From positions 1 through 64,000 of the forward strand of contig CAYGJL010000004.1 in assembly GCA_964350145.1 (NCBI GenBank): a stretch of 64,000 nucleotides of DNA. The letters run 5' to 3'. This stretch comes from JACDCY01 sp964350145. Its GTDB lineage: Bacteria > Gemmatimonadota > Gemmatimonadetes > Gemmatimonadales > Gemmatimonadaceae. The notes beneath the pieces are model-generated. The model did no database searches, had not been told where the DNA came from, and saw only the letters and a list, made by a program, of their open reading frames with translations. Positions 34,338-45,964 of this stretch are shown here, one piece after another. The position numbers were made by a program, and so were the translations under genes. Within the stretch, counting starts at the first letter, position 1. Each line of letters opens with the position of its first letter.

Positions 34338-34888
34338 AGGACGCCCTGGTTGCCGATCCGCGGCTGCTAGGCAGGCCGGTCCGCCGGATCGCTTTCGACG
34401 AGCGCGAGATCGCCGAGCGCGTGGAGCAGCTCGGCGCCGAGATCAGCGCGGCGTATCCCGATGGAGATCTGCTCGTGCTCGGCCTGCTCAAGGGGAGCTT
34501 CATCTTCCTGAGCGACCTGGTCCGCAAGATCACCCGGCCGCTGCAGGTGGATTTTCTGGTGGCGTCGAGCTACGGCGACGCGATGGTGTCCAGCGGGAAC
34601 GTGCGGCTGCTGTACGATCCGGAGACCGAGCTGGCGGGCAAGCACATCCTGCTCGTCGAGGACATCGTGGACTCCGGCCGGACGCTCGGCCGGATGCTGG
34701 AGATAATGAAGGAGCGCGGTCCGCGGTCGCTGGAGATCTGCGCCCTGCTGCACAAGCGCATCGCCGAAGGGATGAAGCACGAGGTGAAGTTCGTGGGGTT
34801 CGACGCGCCGAAAGAGTTCCTGGTGGGTTATGGCCTGGACCACGCGGAGGACTTCAGGCACCTGCCGTATATCGCGAGCTTGGAGTAG
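34334..34888 (+). CDS. hpt: Hypoxanthine phosphoribosyltransferase
   Basis: Purine salvage enzyme making IMP or GMP from hypoxanthine or guanine and PRPP. 184 residues, normal. GTG start overlaps the tilS stop (GTGA). Seen: LLVLGLLKGSFIFLSDLVRK, VDFLVASSYGD, the PRPP loop ILLVEDIVDSGRTL near residue 105, KHEVKFVGFDAP and FLVGYGLDHAEDFRHLPYI. The tilS-hpt-ftsH order is widespread in bacteria and strengthens all three calls. A heptamer array begins 1 nt after the stop. Confidence 0.96.
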   Translation: MKDALVADPRLLGRPVRRIAFDEREIAERVEQLGAEISAAYPDGDLLVLGLLKGSFIFLSDLVRKITRPLQVDFLVASSYGDAMVSSGNVRLLYDPETELAGKHILLVEDIVDSGRTLGRMLEIMKERGPRSLEICALLHKRIAEGMKHEVKFVGFDAPKEFLVGYGLDHAEDFRHLPYIASLE

Positions 34889-34889
34889 C

Positions 34890-34982
34890 GCTGTTAGCTA
34901 TTGGCTATTGGCTATTAGCTAAAGGCACTAACCGGATTTTTTTTGTGTTTTCCTAACAGCCAAGAGCCAACAGCTAATAGCT
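34890..34982. repeat. Heptamer array pair 10 (AGCTATT flavour), inverted arms
   Basis: Left arm 34890-34923: GCTGTT, AGCTATT, GGCTATT, GGCTATT, AGCTAAA. Right arm 34955-34982: AACAGCC, AAGAGCC, AACAGCT, AATAGCT. The loop of about 31 nt contains a run of eight or more Ts. The right arm ends about 13 nt before ftsH. Confidence 0.88.
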
Positions 34983-34995
34983 TTCTTTCATAGCC

Positions 34996-36980
<1,985 letters not shown>

Positions 36981-36984
<4 letters not shown>

Positions 36985-37859
36985 CCTCGTCGGCCGCGGC
37001 CGGCGCCAGCACGCGTTCTCGTTGGATAGTCGGCGGGAGAACAATCGAAATCGAGAAGCCGGTCCTTCTGGGGATCGTCAACGTCACCCCCGACAGCTTC
37101 AGCGACGGGGGTGTTTCGTTTTCCGCCGATCGCGCCGTCGCGCGCGGACTCGCGCTGCTGGACCAGGGTGCCGACGTGCTGGACGTGGGCGGGGAGTCCA
37201 CGCGGCCCGGCGCGGCCCCGGTGAGCCTCGACGAAGAGTTGCGGCGCGTGCTGCCGGTGATCGAGGGGGTGCTGGCCGCGAAGGCGGACGCGCTGATATC
37301 CGTTGATACGGTGAAGGCCGGCGTAGCGCGGCGCGCGCTGGACGCCGGCGCCGTGATCGTGAACGACGTCTCGGGACTCCGGCTGGACGACGCGATGCCG
37401 GGTGTGTGCGCGCGCGCGAAGTGCGGCGTCGTGTTGATGCACTCGCGGGGGGGCGTAGCCGAGATGGCGTCGTACGGGGTGGCGAATTACGGGAGCGACG
37501 TCGTCGGTGACATCGTCAGGGAGCTCGCCGACGGCGTGGAGCGCGCTGTCGCGGCGGGGGTCGAGCGGTCGAGCATCGTGCTGGATCCGGGATTCGGATT
37601 TTCGAAGACTTCGGAGCATTCGCTCGCGGTGCTGCGGGAGCTCGACCGGGTCTGCGAGCTCGGGTTCCCGGTGATGGTGGGGCTGTCGCGCAAGCGGATG
37701 ATCGGTGAGCTGACCGGCGTTGCCGCGGCTGCTGAACGCGACGCGGGGAGTGTGGGCGCGGCGATCGTCGCGCTGATCCGGGGGGCGCGGGTGTTTCGGG
37801 TGCACGACGTACGGATGCATCGGCAGGCGTTGGACGCAGCGTGGGGAGTGATCAGTTGA
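36981..37859 (+). CDS. folP: Dihydropteroate synthase
   Basis: Condenses p-aminobenzoate with dihydropterin pyrophosphate in folate synthesis; the sulfonamide target. 292 residues from a GTG overlapping the ftsH stop (GTGA). Characteristic parts: PVLLGIVNVTPDSFSDGG near residue 30, GADVLDVGGESTRPGA, ALISVDTVKAGVARRAL, VIVNDVSG, VVLMHSRG, IVLDPGFGFSKTSEHSLAVL, and FPVMVGLSRKRMIGELTG. Downstream at a distance of 4 nt begins a heptamer array, so it ends the tilS-hpt/ftsH-folP run. Confidence 0.96.
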
Positions 37860-37863
37860 ACAG

Positions 37864-38039
37864 CCCTGCGTCCTGCGTCTTGCGTCCTGCGTCCTATCAG
37901 GCTCTGGTGAGTGACGCAGCGATGTCAGGCCCACAGGCAACCTGCCAAGCCGTATGCAGTTGTCAGTGGGAAGGCATGCGCTCTCATTGCTCGATGATCT
38001 TTCTAGGACGCAGGACGCAGGACGCAGGACGCAGGGCCG
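37864..38039. repeat. Heptamer array pair 11 (CCTGCGT flavour), inverted arms
   Basis: Left arm 37864-37898: CCCTGCG, TCCTGCG, TCTTGCG, TCCTGCG, TCCTATC. Right arm 38005-38039: AGGACGC x4, AGGGCCG. About 105 nt between the arms contain nothing recognisable. The left arm follows the folP stop by 4 nt; the right arm ends 13 nt before the next ATG. Confidence 0.87.
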
Positions 38040-38052
38040 TTCCTCTGTGACC

Positions 38053-39672
38053 ATGCTGCGCCCCCGCGCCGTCGGCTGGTCCGCCTTTGCCGCACTTGTA
38101 GCCATCTACTCCGCCACCCTCGCCCCCTCCGTCACATGGTGGGACTCCGGCGAGCTGATCGCCGCCGTGCACGCGCTCGGCATTCCGCACCCGCCCGGCA
38201 CGGCCCTGTACGTCATTGCGGCCAACGTGTGGGCGATGCTCCTGTGGCCGCTGGATTACGCGCTGAGGGTCAACCTGCTCTCCGCGGTCGCGACCGCGGC
38301 GGCCGTGGCGCTGCTCGGTTCCATGCTCGCGCGGTGGACGCGGGACAACGGGGCCGGATTCGCGGCGGCGATATGCGCGGGCGCGGCGTCGAGCGTGTGG
38401 CGCAACGCCACCGAGGCCGAAGTGTACGCGCTCGCGCTGCTCGGCTCGGCGCTCATCCTGTGGAGCGCGGATCGGGCCGGCTCGAGCGATGCCCGCTCGC
38501 CGTGGCCGTGGATCCTGCTGTGCGGCTACGTCGCCGGGCTGTCGTATTCGCTGCACCTCGCCGCGCTGGTAGCGGTGCCCGCCGCGGTGCTGCTCATCGC
38601 GCAGGCGCGTCCCCGGCTAACAGTCGCTCGCTTCGCCCAACTCGCGCTGGTGGCCGCGGTTGGCGCATCGGCCGTGCTGTTTCTCTTCGTGCGCGCGCAG
38701 CACGATCCCGCGATCAACCAGGGGAACCCCGCGACGTGGGCCGCGTTCCTGGACGTGCTGAGCCGCGAGCAGTATGCGAATCCGGGCTTCTGGCCGCGAC
38801 AGGCGCCGCTCTACCTGCAAATAGGGAACTGGTTCGAGTACGCGGACTGGCAGTTCGCGTTCGGCCTGCATCCCGTTGCTCCGCCGTCACCCGCGCGCAC
38901 ATCCGTCACCGCGCTCTTCGTCGCGCTCGGCCTGTATGGCAGCCGTTCGCATCGCGCAGTCGAGAGGAGGAGCTGGCGCGCGCTCGCGCTGCTGTTCGCG
39001 ACCGCGTCGCTGGGCGTGATCCTGTACCTCAACCTGAAAGCCGGTCCTTCGTTCGGTGACGGACTGCTGCCCGACGGCGCGCCCCGCGAGGCGCGGGAGC
39101 GCGACTATTTCTTCGCGACGTCGTTCCTGGTCTGGGGTCTCTGGGCCGGTTTTGGAGCAGTGCGGGTTACAAGAGCCCTGGCCGCCCGGCTGTCGAGTCC
39201 GTCCGCGAGAACCATTTTGCGACTCGCGGGTATCGCTGTCGTGGCATCGCCCATCGTCCTGAACTGGAAAGCGGTGGATCGACGCGCCGGCGCAAGCCCG
39301 ATGGCCGCGCGTGACTCGGCGCGGGAGCTGCTCGGCCGCGTTCCGAGCGGAGGAGTACTGCTCGCCGCCGGCGACAACGACACGTACCCGTTATGGTACG
39401 CGCAGGAAGTCGAGCGCCTCCGGCGCGACGTCACCGTCGTAACGGTCCCGCTGCTGGGAACCGCGTGGTACCGCGGCGAGCTGGCGCGCCGACACGAGTT
39501 GCTCGATTCCGTAGGAACCGCGACGTGGCGCGGATTCAGCGAGACGCTCGCCGAAGTGTGCTTATCCGCGCGCGCGCGCGGCCGGCCCATCCTGGTGGCG
39601 CCCGGCGCCGCCACCCGTACATTGCCGGCCAACTGCCTGGCTTCCTTTGCAACCAGATCCGAGAACGAATAA
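38053..39672 (+). CDS. DUF2723 (TMEM260-like) multi-pass membrane protein
   Basis: 539 residues with about ten membrane helices in the first two thirds and a soluble C-terminal domain. The DUF2723 signature is clear: PSVTWWDSGELIAAVHALGI followed by PHPPGTALY, then RNATEAEVYALALL and SYSLHLAAL. The WWDSGE/HPPG pattern is shared with GT-C glycosyltransferases, and the human relative TMEM260 is an O-mannosyltransferase, so a lipid-linked sugar transfer role in the envelope is likely but unproven. The C-terminal part (GGVLLAAGDNDTYPLWYAQE) fits the family. Next gene starts 3 nt later. Confidence 0.9.
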   Translation: MLRPRAVGWSAFAALVAIYSATLAPSVTWWDSGELIAAVHALGIPHPPGTALYVIAANVWAMLLWPLDYALRVNLLSAVATAAAVALLGSMLARWTRDNGAGFAAAICAGAASSVWRNATEAEVYALALLGSALILWSADRAGSSDARSPWPWILLCGYVAGLSYSLHLAALVAVPAAVLLIAQARPRLTVARFAQLALVAAVGASAVLFLFVRAQHDPAINQGNPATWAAFLDVLSREQYANPGFWPRQAPLYLQIGNWFEYADWQFAFGLHPVAPPSPARTSVTALFVALGLYGSRSHRAVERRSWRALALLFATASLGVILYLNLKAGPSFGDGLLPDGAPREARERDYFFATSFLVWGLWAGFGAVRVTRALAARLSSPSARTILRLAGIAVVASPIVLNWKAVDRRAGASPMAARDSARELLGRVPSGGVLLAAGDNDTYPLWYAQEVERLRRDVTVVTVPLLGTAWYRGELARRHELLDSVGTATWRGFSETLAEVCLSARARGRPILVAPGAATRTLPANCLASFATRSENE

Positions 39673-39675
39673 CCG

Positions 39676-41064
39676 ATGCTGCGTCGAATCATTGCGGTAG
39701 TCTTCAGCCTCATCTCCTTCGCCGAGCTCGGCGCGCAGGATGCTCAGTCCGCGAGATACGCCGTGCTCCAGGGCGTAGCCGTGGACAGCGTCCGCGGCGG
39801 GTTCCTGCGCGGAGCGACGGTGGGCGTGCTCGGCCCGTCGCGAATGGGCTTCACCGATTCGCTTGGCCGGTTCCGCATAGACAGCATTCCGCCGGGCGAG
39901 TACCAGGTGGCGCTGTTCGATCCGCTGCTCGACACGCTCGCGCTGGGCGTCCTCTCGCCGCCGACGCGCTTCGCCGCCGGCGAAACGGTCGAGCTGGTGC
40001 TGGCCATCCCCTCGCAGCTCGCGATCGTCACGGCGAAGTGCGGCATGCCGCGCGGCGAGGACGACCGCGCGCTTTTCGGACAGATCCTGGACGCGGCGAC
40101 CGAGCAGCCCGTCGCGGGCGCGCAGGTCACGTTGAACTGGAGCGACATCACCATCGGTGAGAGCACCGGCGTTCGCAGCGAGCCGCGGCGGCGGCAGGCC
40201 CAGTCGGATGAGCGGGGGTATTACCGGATCTGCGAGCTTCCGGCCGAGCTGACGGCCGAGGTGTTCGTGCAGCGCGGAGCGGACAGCACGGGCAGGGTGC
40301 AGATTGTGTTCGGCGACGCTCTGCTCGGTATGGCGACTTTCATGCTGCCGGGCGCGGGCGCCGTCGCGGCGGGCGATACTGTTCCCGGTCCCGCCGGGGG
40401 GACCGCCACGGCGACCGTCACCGGGACCGTGGTGGACGCCGAGGGCACGCCGATAGGCAACGCGCACGTGGCCGTGACGGGCGGGAGCAACTCTGCGACG
40501 ACCGATTCCACGGGCGCCTTCACGCTTACAGGGCAGCCCACCGGAACGCACGCGCTGGTCGTGCGGCGGCTGGGCTACATGCCCGTGGAGCTGGCCGTGA
40601 ACCTGACGCCGCTCCGGTCGAGTGAGATCGCGGTGGAGATGCAGCAGTACGTGCCCGTCCTCGCGGCGGTGGTCATCGGCGCGCGGCGCGAGGCAGCGCT
40701 GGACCGCATCGGCTTCAACACGCGGAAGGCGCGGGGCACCGGCCACTTCATCGAGCGGGATTACATCACGGATCGGAATGCGTACCGGCTGGGGAATTTG
40801 TTGGAGAACGTCCCCGCGCTTCGGCGCCCCGGCGACGGATTCGGCGGGACCTGTACGAAATACTGGGTTGACGGAGTCGAGTGGCGCGGCGGCTCGTCTG
40901 GCAGCAGTGGGGGTATGACGACGCCGTTGGACGAGTTCGTCATGCCGGATGAAGTGGAAGCGATCGAGGTTTACACGCGGAGCTACACGCCCGTCGAATT
41001 CCAGACGTACGATCGCTGCGCGACCGTGGCCGTGTGGACGCGATGGAAGCTCCGGCTGTTCTAG
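39676..41064 (+). CDS. Secreted protein with carboxypeptidase-regulatory-like repeats and plug-like C-terminus (1)
   Basis: 462 residues with a signal peptide (IIAVVFSLISFAELGA, then QDAQSA). Three beta-sandwich segments resemble CarboxypepD_reg domains: LQGVAVDSVRGGFLRGATVG...FTDSLGRFRIDSIPPGEY, a middle GQILDAATEQPVAGAQVTL, and TGTVVDAEGTPIGNAHVAV...STGAFTLTGQPTGTHALVVR. The C-terminus looks like a TonB-receptor plug: RLGNLLENVPAL, YWVDGVEW, MPDEVEAIEVYTRSYTPVEF and VAVWTRWKLRLF, yet the protein stops without a barrel. It is paralogous to the next gene. Confidence 0.82.
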   Translation: MLRRIIAVVFSLISFAELGAQDAQSARYAVLQGVAVDSVRGGFLRGATVGVLGPSRMGFTDSLGRFRIDSIPPGEYQVALFDPLLDTLALGVLSPPTRFAAGETVELVLAIPSQLAIVTAKCGMPRGEDDRALFGQILDAATEQPVAGAQVTLNWSDITIGESTGVRSEPRRRQAQSDERGYYRICELPAELTAEVFVQRGADSTGRVQIVFGDALLGMATFMLPGAGAVAAGDTVPGPAGGTATATVTGTVVDAEGTPIGNAHVAVTGGSNSATTDSTGAFTLTGQPTGTHALVVRRLGYMPVELAVNLTPLRSSEIAVEMQQYVPVLAAVVIGARREAALDRIGFNTRKARGTGHFIERDYITDRNAYRLGNLLENVPALRRPGDGFGGTCTKYWVDGVEWRGGSSGSSGGMTTPLDEFVMPDEVEAIEVYTRSYTPVEFQTYDRCATVAVWTRWKLRLF

Positions 41065-41065
41065 C

Positions 41066-42388
41066 ATGAAATTCCGCAGCGGTCTCGCATTGTTGTTGGC
41101 GGTCGCTTTTCCGGCGGCCGCGCAGGCGCCGCGCGCGCCGGCGTTCGCCGCCGCGGAAGGCGTGGTCCAGGACAGCCTGCGCGGTGGCGTCGTTGACGGC
41201 GCAACGGTCGCCGTCGGCACCACGCGGCGATTCGGTGTCACGGACTCGCTCGGACGTTTTCGGATTGACAGTATTCCGGCCGGGGATCATCTAATCCAGC
41301 TCTTCCATCCGACGCTCGACACGCTCGGCGTCAGAGTGCTCACTCCGCCCGTCGTTTTCGCGGCCGATTCGAGCGTGCGTCTCGAGCTCGCGATTCCGTC
41401 CGCGCGGACGGTCATGCGCGCGAAGTGCTCCGGATCCGCCGTCGGCTCGGGCGCATTGATCGGGCTCGTGCTGAACGCGGACAGCGAGGACCCGGTCGCC
41501 GGGGCCGAGGTCCGCCTGTGGTGGATCGAGGTGGTCGTGGGCGAGCGGGTTGGAATGCGGAATCAGCCGCATCAGCGTGTTGCGACGACGGACGAGAGTG
41601 GCCGCTACAAATTCTGTGGCTTGCCCACTCAGCTCTCCGCCAACATCTCCGCCACGAGCGGCGGCGACAGCACGATCGCGCTGCCCATCACGTACGGCGC
41701 GCCCGGGTTGGGAATGGCGACGCTCTTCCTGGCGAGCGCCGGCGCCGCCGCGGGCACGCCGGGCGCCGAAGTGCGCGGCATAGTGCTCGATGCGGCTGGC
41801 GCGCCGCTTGCCGGCGCGCGCGTCGCGCTCGCCACCGGAGCGGACGCGACAGTCACCGATTCATCCGGCACATTCGCGCTCACCGGGCAGCCATCGGGGA
41901 CGCAGGCGCTGGTCGTGCGCAAGGTTGGGTACGAGCCCGCCGAGTTGATCCTCAATCTCACGCGCCGCGAAGCGCGCGAGGTGATCGTGCGACTCGGCGC
42001 CTTCGTGCCCGTGCTCGAGGCCGTGCTGGTGGAGGCGCGCCGCGGCGCCGCGCTCGAGCGGATCGGGTTCACCGAGAGGCAGCGGACGGGGCTGGGCCGG
42101 TTCATGACGCGGGACGATCTAGACAAGCGCTTCGCCGTCGAAGTTTCGGACTTTCTGCGCCATCTGCCGCCGCCGCGCGCGAGCGGACTCAGCGATGTTT
42201 CGTGCACGCACTACTGGGTGGACGGCAACCGCTGGCGCGAGAGCCTACCCGACGACTTCATGACCCCGCAGGAAGTAGCCGCGATCGAGGTATATGAGGA
42301 CGCCACCGTGCCCCCGCAGTTCCAGAGCTTCGAAGGCACCTGCCGCGTGGTCGTTATCTGGACAAAGTGGAAGCTCGGGACGCGATAG
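41066..42388 (+). CDS. Secreted protein with carboxypeptidase-regulatory-like repeats and plug-like C-terminus (2)
   Basis: 440 residues, signal peptide LALLLAVAFPAAAQA. Same architecture and clear similarity to the previous gene: VVQDSLRGGVVDGATVAVG, VTDSLGRFRIDSIPAGDH, GLVLNADSEDPVAGAEVRL, GIVLDAAGAPLAGARVAL, TGQPSGTQALVVRKVGYEP, then the plug-like VSDFLRHLPPP, CTHYWVDGNRW, MTPQEVAAIEVYEDATVPPQ and VVVIWTKWKLGTR. Cysteines fall at matching places in both proteins (AKC, the [IF]C[EG]L turn, CT.YW, and just before the last strand), suggesting disulfides. The start ATG is 2 nt after the previous stop, so the two form an operon. Confidence 0.82.
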   Translation: MKFRSGLALLLAVAFPAAAQAPRAPAFAAAEGVVQDSLRGGVVDGATVAVGTTRRFGVTDSLGRFRIDSIPAGDHLIQLFHPTLDTLGVRVLTPPVVFAADSSVRLELAIPSARTVMRAKCSGSAVGSGALIGLVLNADSEDPVAGAEVRLWWIEVVVGERVGMRNQPHQRVATTDESGRYKFCGLPTQLSANISATSGGDSTIALPITYGAPGLGMATLFLASAGAAAGTPGAEVRGIVLDAAGAPLAGARVALATGADATVTDSSGTFALTGQPSGTQALVVRKVGYEPAELILNLTRREAREVIVRLGAFVPVLEAVLVEARRGAALERIGFTERQRTGLGRFMTRDDLDKRFAVEVSDFLRHLPPPRASGLSDVSCTHYWVDGNRWRESLPDDFMTPQEVAAIEVYEDATVPPQFQSFEGTCRVVVIWTKWKLGTR

Positions 42389-42413
42389 GAGCGGACAGTC
42401 GCGGCGAGAGTTG

Positions 42414-42818
42414 TCAACTCATGAGCAGCTGGGCGCCGGGGAGGCGGCTGGCGCCGCGGTCGAAAGTGACAAGTACGGCTCCGGCCTGTTCGTAGTCGCC
42501 ATGGATCAGCCGGTCGATCAGTCCCGGCGCGGCGACTTCGCTCGAACGAAGCGCGAGCACCTGGCGAGCCACGCCGGTGGCAAGGATGGCCGGGTCGTTC
42601 AGCAGCTCGCGTAGCGCGGCCACAGCTTTTGCGTGCGGTACGCCGTAATGATGCCGGAGGGCGAAGTAACTCTCGCCCACAACGAGGTCTGACACGAGGG
42701 CGGGCGGCGCCCCCTCCGTCGCACGATCGTCCAAAAGCCGGCGAGCCGCTTCAGCCTGCTTCACCGGCTCTCCGATCAGCAGGCGAACCACGATCGACGT
42801 ATCGAGTCCGGGGATCAC
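42414..42818 (-). CDS. vapC: VapC-like PIN-domain toxin
   Basis: Likely RNase toxin of a type II toxin-antitoxin pair. 134 residues starting GTG, which overlaps the antitoxin stop (GTGA). The PIN-domain acidic residues are present: D in PGLDTSIVVRLL (residue 5), E in VVGESYFALRH (about 50), D in LIDRLIHGDYE (about 104-112) and D in VTFDRG (about 121). AGAVLVTFD is the normal beta-strand end of the family. The gene converges with the plug-protein pair, 25 nt away. Confidence 0.9.
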   Translation of the reverse strand: MIPGLDTSIVVRLLIGEPVKQAEAARRLLDDRATEGAPPALVSDLVVGESYFALRHHYGVPHAKAVAALRELLNDPAILATGVARQVLALRSSEVAAPGLIDRLIHGDYEQAGAVLVTFDRGASRLPGAQLLMS

Positions 42819-43078
42819 GCTCGACGCGGTCGTTTCCGGGCGATACTCCGGCGGATCCCCGGCAGATCGTGATCTCCACCCGCGTTGCGCGCGTATCCGC
42901 GCAACGCGCCGAACCACGGCCGTTCGGGCACGGCCTGACCCTGTGCAGTCCCTGGCGGCCGGTCGAGCACGTATCGCACCCCTTCCTGCACCAGCTCGCG
43001 GATGGTGCCGCCGCGGCGAGCGGCCTCGACCTTGAGGCGACGGTACAGCGTCTCCTCGAAATCTATGGTTGCTTTCAT
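42815..43078 (-). CDS. vapB: VapB-like antitoxin
   Basis: 87 residues. The first 45 (MKATIDFEETLYRRLKVEAA, RRGGTIRELVQEGVRYVL) fit a ribbon-helix-helix DNA-binding antitoxin; the rest, rich in Gly, Pro and Arg (GYARNAGGDHDLPGIRRS), should wrap onto and neutralise the PIN toxin. The pair probably represses itself through the palindrome at 43086-43101, just upstream. Translational coupling to vapC by GTGA overlap. Confidence 0.85.
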   Translation of the reverse strand: MKATIDFEETLYRRLKVEAARRGGTIRELVQEGVRYVLDRPPGTAQGQAVPERPWFGALRGYARNAGGDHDLPGIRRSIARKRPRRA

Positions 43079-43085
43079 GTAAGCA

Positions 43086-43101
43086 AGCTAACTGGTTAGC
43101 T
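43086..43101. promoter_or_regulatory. Candidate operator of vapBC
   Basis: Inverted repeat AGCTAAC-TG-GTTAGCT centred 15 nt upstream of the vapB start codon. The position and perfect symmetry of the arms fit autoregulation by a ribbon-helix-helix antitoxin. Confidence 0.5.
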
Positions 43102-43134
43102 GGTTCCAGCCAACTCCCAGGTCATGAGTTCCGA

Positions 43135-43165
43135 AAAAAGCCCCGCCATCGCGGCTGGGCTTTTT
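43135..43165 (-). terminator. Terminator downstream of ahcY
   Basis: AAAAAGCCC, then C/GCC, loop ATCGC, GGC/T, then GGGCTTTTT: a strong stem with T-runs on both strands. It lies downstream of ahcY (minus strand) and beyond the heptamer array, and protects vapBC from read-through. Confidence 0.85.
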
Positions 43166-43166
43166 G

Positions 43167-43201
43167 CAGTTACCAGTCACGAATCACTAGTCACTAATCA
43201 C
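43167..43201. repeat. Heptamer array 12 (GTGACTA/GTGATTC flavour), single arm
   Basis: On the plus strand: CAGTTAC, CAGTCAC, GAATCAC, TAGTCAC, TAATCAC. Read in the direction of ahcY it begins 4 nt after the stop codon as GTGATTA, GTGACTA, GTGATTC, GTGACTG, GTAACTG and is followed by a normal terminator. Confidence 0.87.
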
Positions 43202-43205
43202 GTCT

Positions 43206-44669
<1,464 letters not shown>

Positions 44670-44705
44670 GGTCAACTGTCCTTGTAAAGTGTTGGGATTG
44701 CTCTT

Positions 44706-44799
44706 GGCTATTAGCTGTTGGCTGTTGGCCTGCAGCGGAACGACAAAGCGGAACTGCGGGAGCTTTTGGCTAACAGCCAATAGCCAACAGCCAATAGCT
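44706..44799. repeat. Heptamer array pair 13 (GGCTGTT flavour), inverted arms
   Basis: Left arm 44706-44726: GGCTATT, AGCTGTT, GGCTGTT. Right arm 44772-44799: AACAGCC, AATAGCC, AACAGCC, AATAGCT. The right arm, in the direction of transcription, starts 3 nt after the ArsR-methyltransferase stop; the pair fills the space before ahcY. Confidence 0.87.
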
Positions 44800-44802
44800 C
44801 CT

Positions 44803-45831
44803 TCACGCGGTTTTCGGAAACGGTATCGCCTTATCGCCGTCCGCCGCGGCGACGGTCATGCGGGCGGCGTAGCCCGCGAGTGGAGCGGCTTCGGGCACGC
44901 GCGCCGAGGCGGAGAACAGCGCCGGCCCCTTGGCTTCGGCGTCGGCCGGCAAGGCGTGGTAGCGCGCGCCCTCCAACTGCTCGGCGGTGAACCACTCGGT
45001 CACCGTGTTCTCGCTGAAGCCCTGCCACACGTGGCCCATGGTCTGACGGTATTCCGCGTGGTCGTGCGGCATCATGTCCACCACGAGAATGCGGCCGCCG
45101 GGGCGCACGACGCGCGCGGCCTCGGCGATGGCGAGCGCGGGCTCCGGCAGATAGTGCAGCACCAAAAAGAGCAGTGCCGCGTCGAGCGAGTCGTCGGCCA
45201 CCGGCAGGTTCTCCAGCTCGCCGCGCCGCAGGTGCACGTTGCGCGCTCCGACCAGCCGCTTCTTCGCCGAGCCAAGCATCGCCTCGGACGAATCAATTGC
45301 GACGACGCGCTCGACGAACGGCGCGATCGCTTCGGTGAGCTGGCCCGTGCCGCAGCCAAGATCGCCGACCGTCCATCGGTCGTCCACCAGCCCGATCAGT
45401 CCGACGAGGTCCGAGCGGCGGCCGAACAACTCGCCGCGCAAGCGGTCCCACTCGGCGGCGGCGCCGGAGAAGAACGTCTGGCTGCGCTCGCGCCGGCGGA
45501 GCAGAACGGAGTCGAGCCGGTGAGCGTCCTGGTCCGCCGCGGCACTGGCCGAGATCTGCTCACGCACGATTCGCCACAGCCGCTGCGCTCCGGGATCCAC
45601 GCGGTCGCGCGACATCCGGTAGTAGCGGCTCGTGCCCTCCTGCCGCGATCCGACCAGCTCCTCGTCGGCCAGAACCTTGAGGTGGCGGCTGACGGTGGAC
45701 TGGGGAAGCTGCAGCACGGTGCAAAGCTCCGTCACCGTGCACTCGTGGCGCTCGAGGACGAGCAGCAGCCGGCTCCGGGTGGAGTCGGCCAGTGCCGTCA
45801 TGCGGTCGAGAATCGCGAAGTCTGATAGCAT
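44803..45831 (-). CDS. ArsR-family HTH regulator fused to a SAM-dependent methyltransferase
   Basis: 342 residues. Residues about 1-95 are an ArsR/SmtB winged helix: RMTALADSTRSRLLLVLERH, CTVTELCTVLQLPQSTVSRHLKVL. Residues about 135-300 are a class I methyltransferase with the SAM motif VGDLGCGTGQLTEA, then AIDSSEAMLGSAKKRL and ALLFLVLHYLPEP. No metal-sensing cysteine pair is evident, so it may sense SAM or SAH rather than a metal, as in the SahR-type regulators of the methyl cycle. Adjacent ahcY supports this. A palindrome overlaps the start codon. Whether the methyltransferase domain still acts is unknown. Confidence 0.9.
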   Translation of the reverse strand: MLSDFAILDRMTALADSTRSRLLLVLERHECTVTELCTVLQLPQSTVSRHLKVLADEELVGSRQEGTSRYYRMSRDRVDPGAQRLWRIVREQISASAAADQDAHRLDSVLLRRRERSQTFFSGAAAEWDRLRGELFGRRSDLVGLIGLVDDRWTVGDLGCGTGQLTEAIAPFVERVVAIDSSEAMLGSAKKRLVGARNVHLRRGELENLPVADDSLDAALLFLVLHYLPEPALAIAEAARVVRPGGRILVVDMMPHDHAEYRQTMGHVWQGFSENTVTEWFTAEQLEGARYHALPADAEAKGPALFSASARVPEAAPLAGYAARMTVAAADGDKAIPFPKTA

Positions 45832-45846
45832 CCGTATATCCGGATG
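45829..45846. promoter_or_regulatory. Candidate autoregulatory operator of the ArsR fusion
   Basis: CATCCG-TATATC-CGGATG, 6-bp arms separated by 6 bp, overlapping the start codon of the gene on the minus strand. The size and AT-rich centre resemble ArsR-family operators. Confidence 0.45.
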
Positions 45847-45964
45847 AAAGATTACATATAGATCGGTTCCAGTCAACCGCTCGAGCCGGTTTTCCACAGC
45901 GATCGGCCGATCTGTGAAAAAATCAACTGTACGGGCGACCCAGGACCACTTAACTTGATGTGCT

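Noticed and set aside
44670..44802. SAH riboswitch upstream of ahcY
   Set aside because: The leader is filled by a heptamer hairpin; no SAH-riboswitch-like conserved core was seen.
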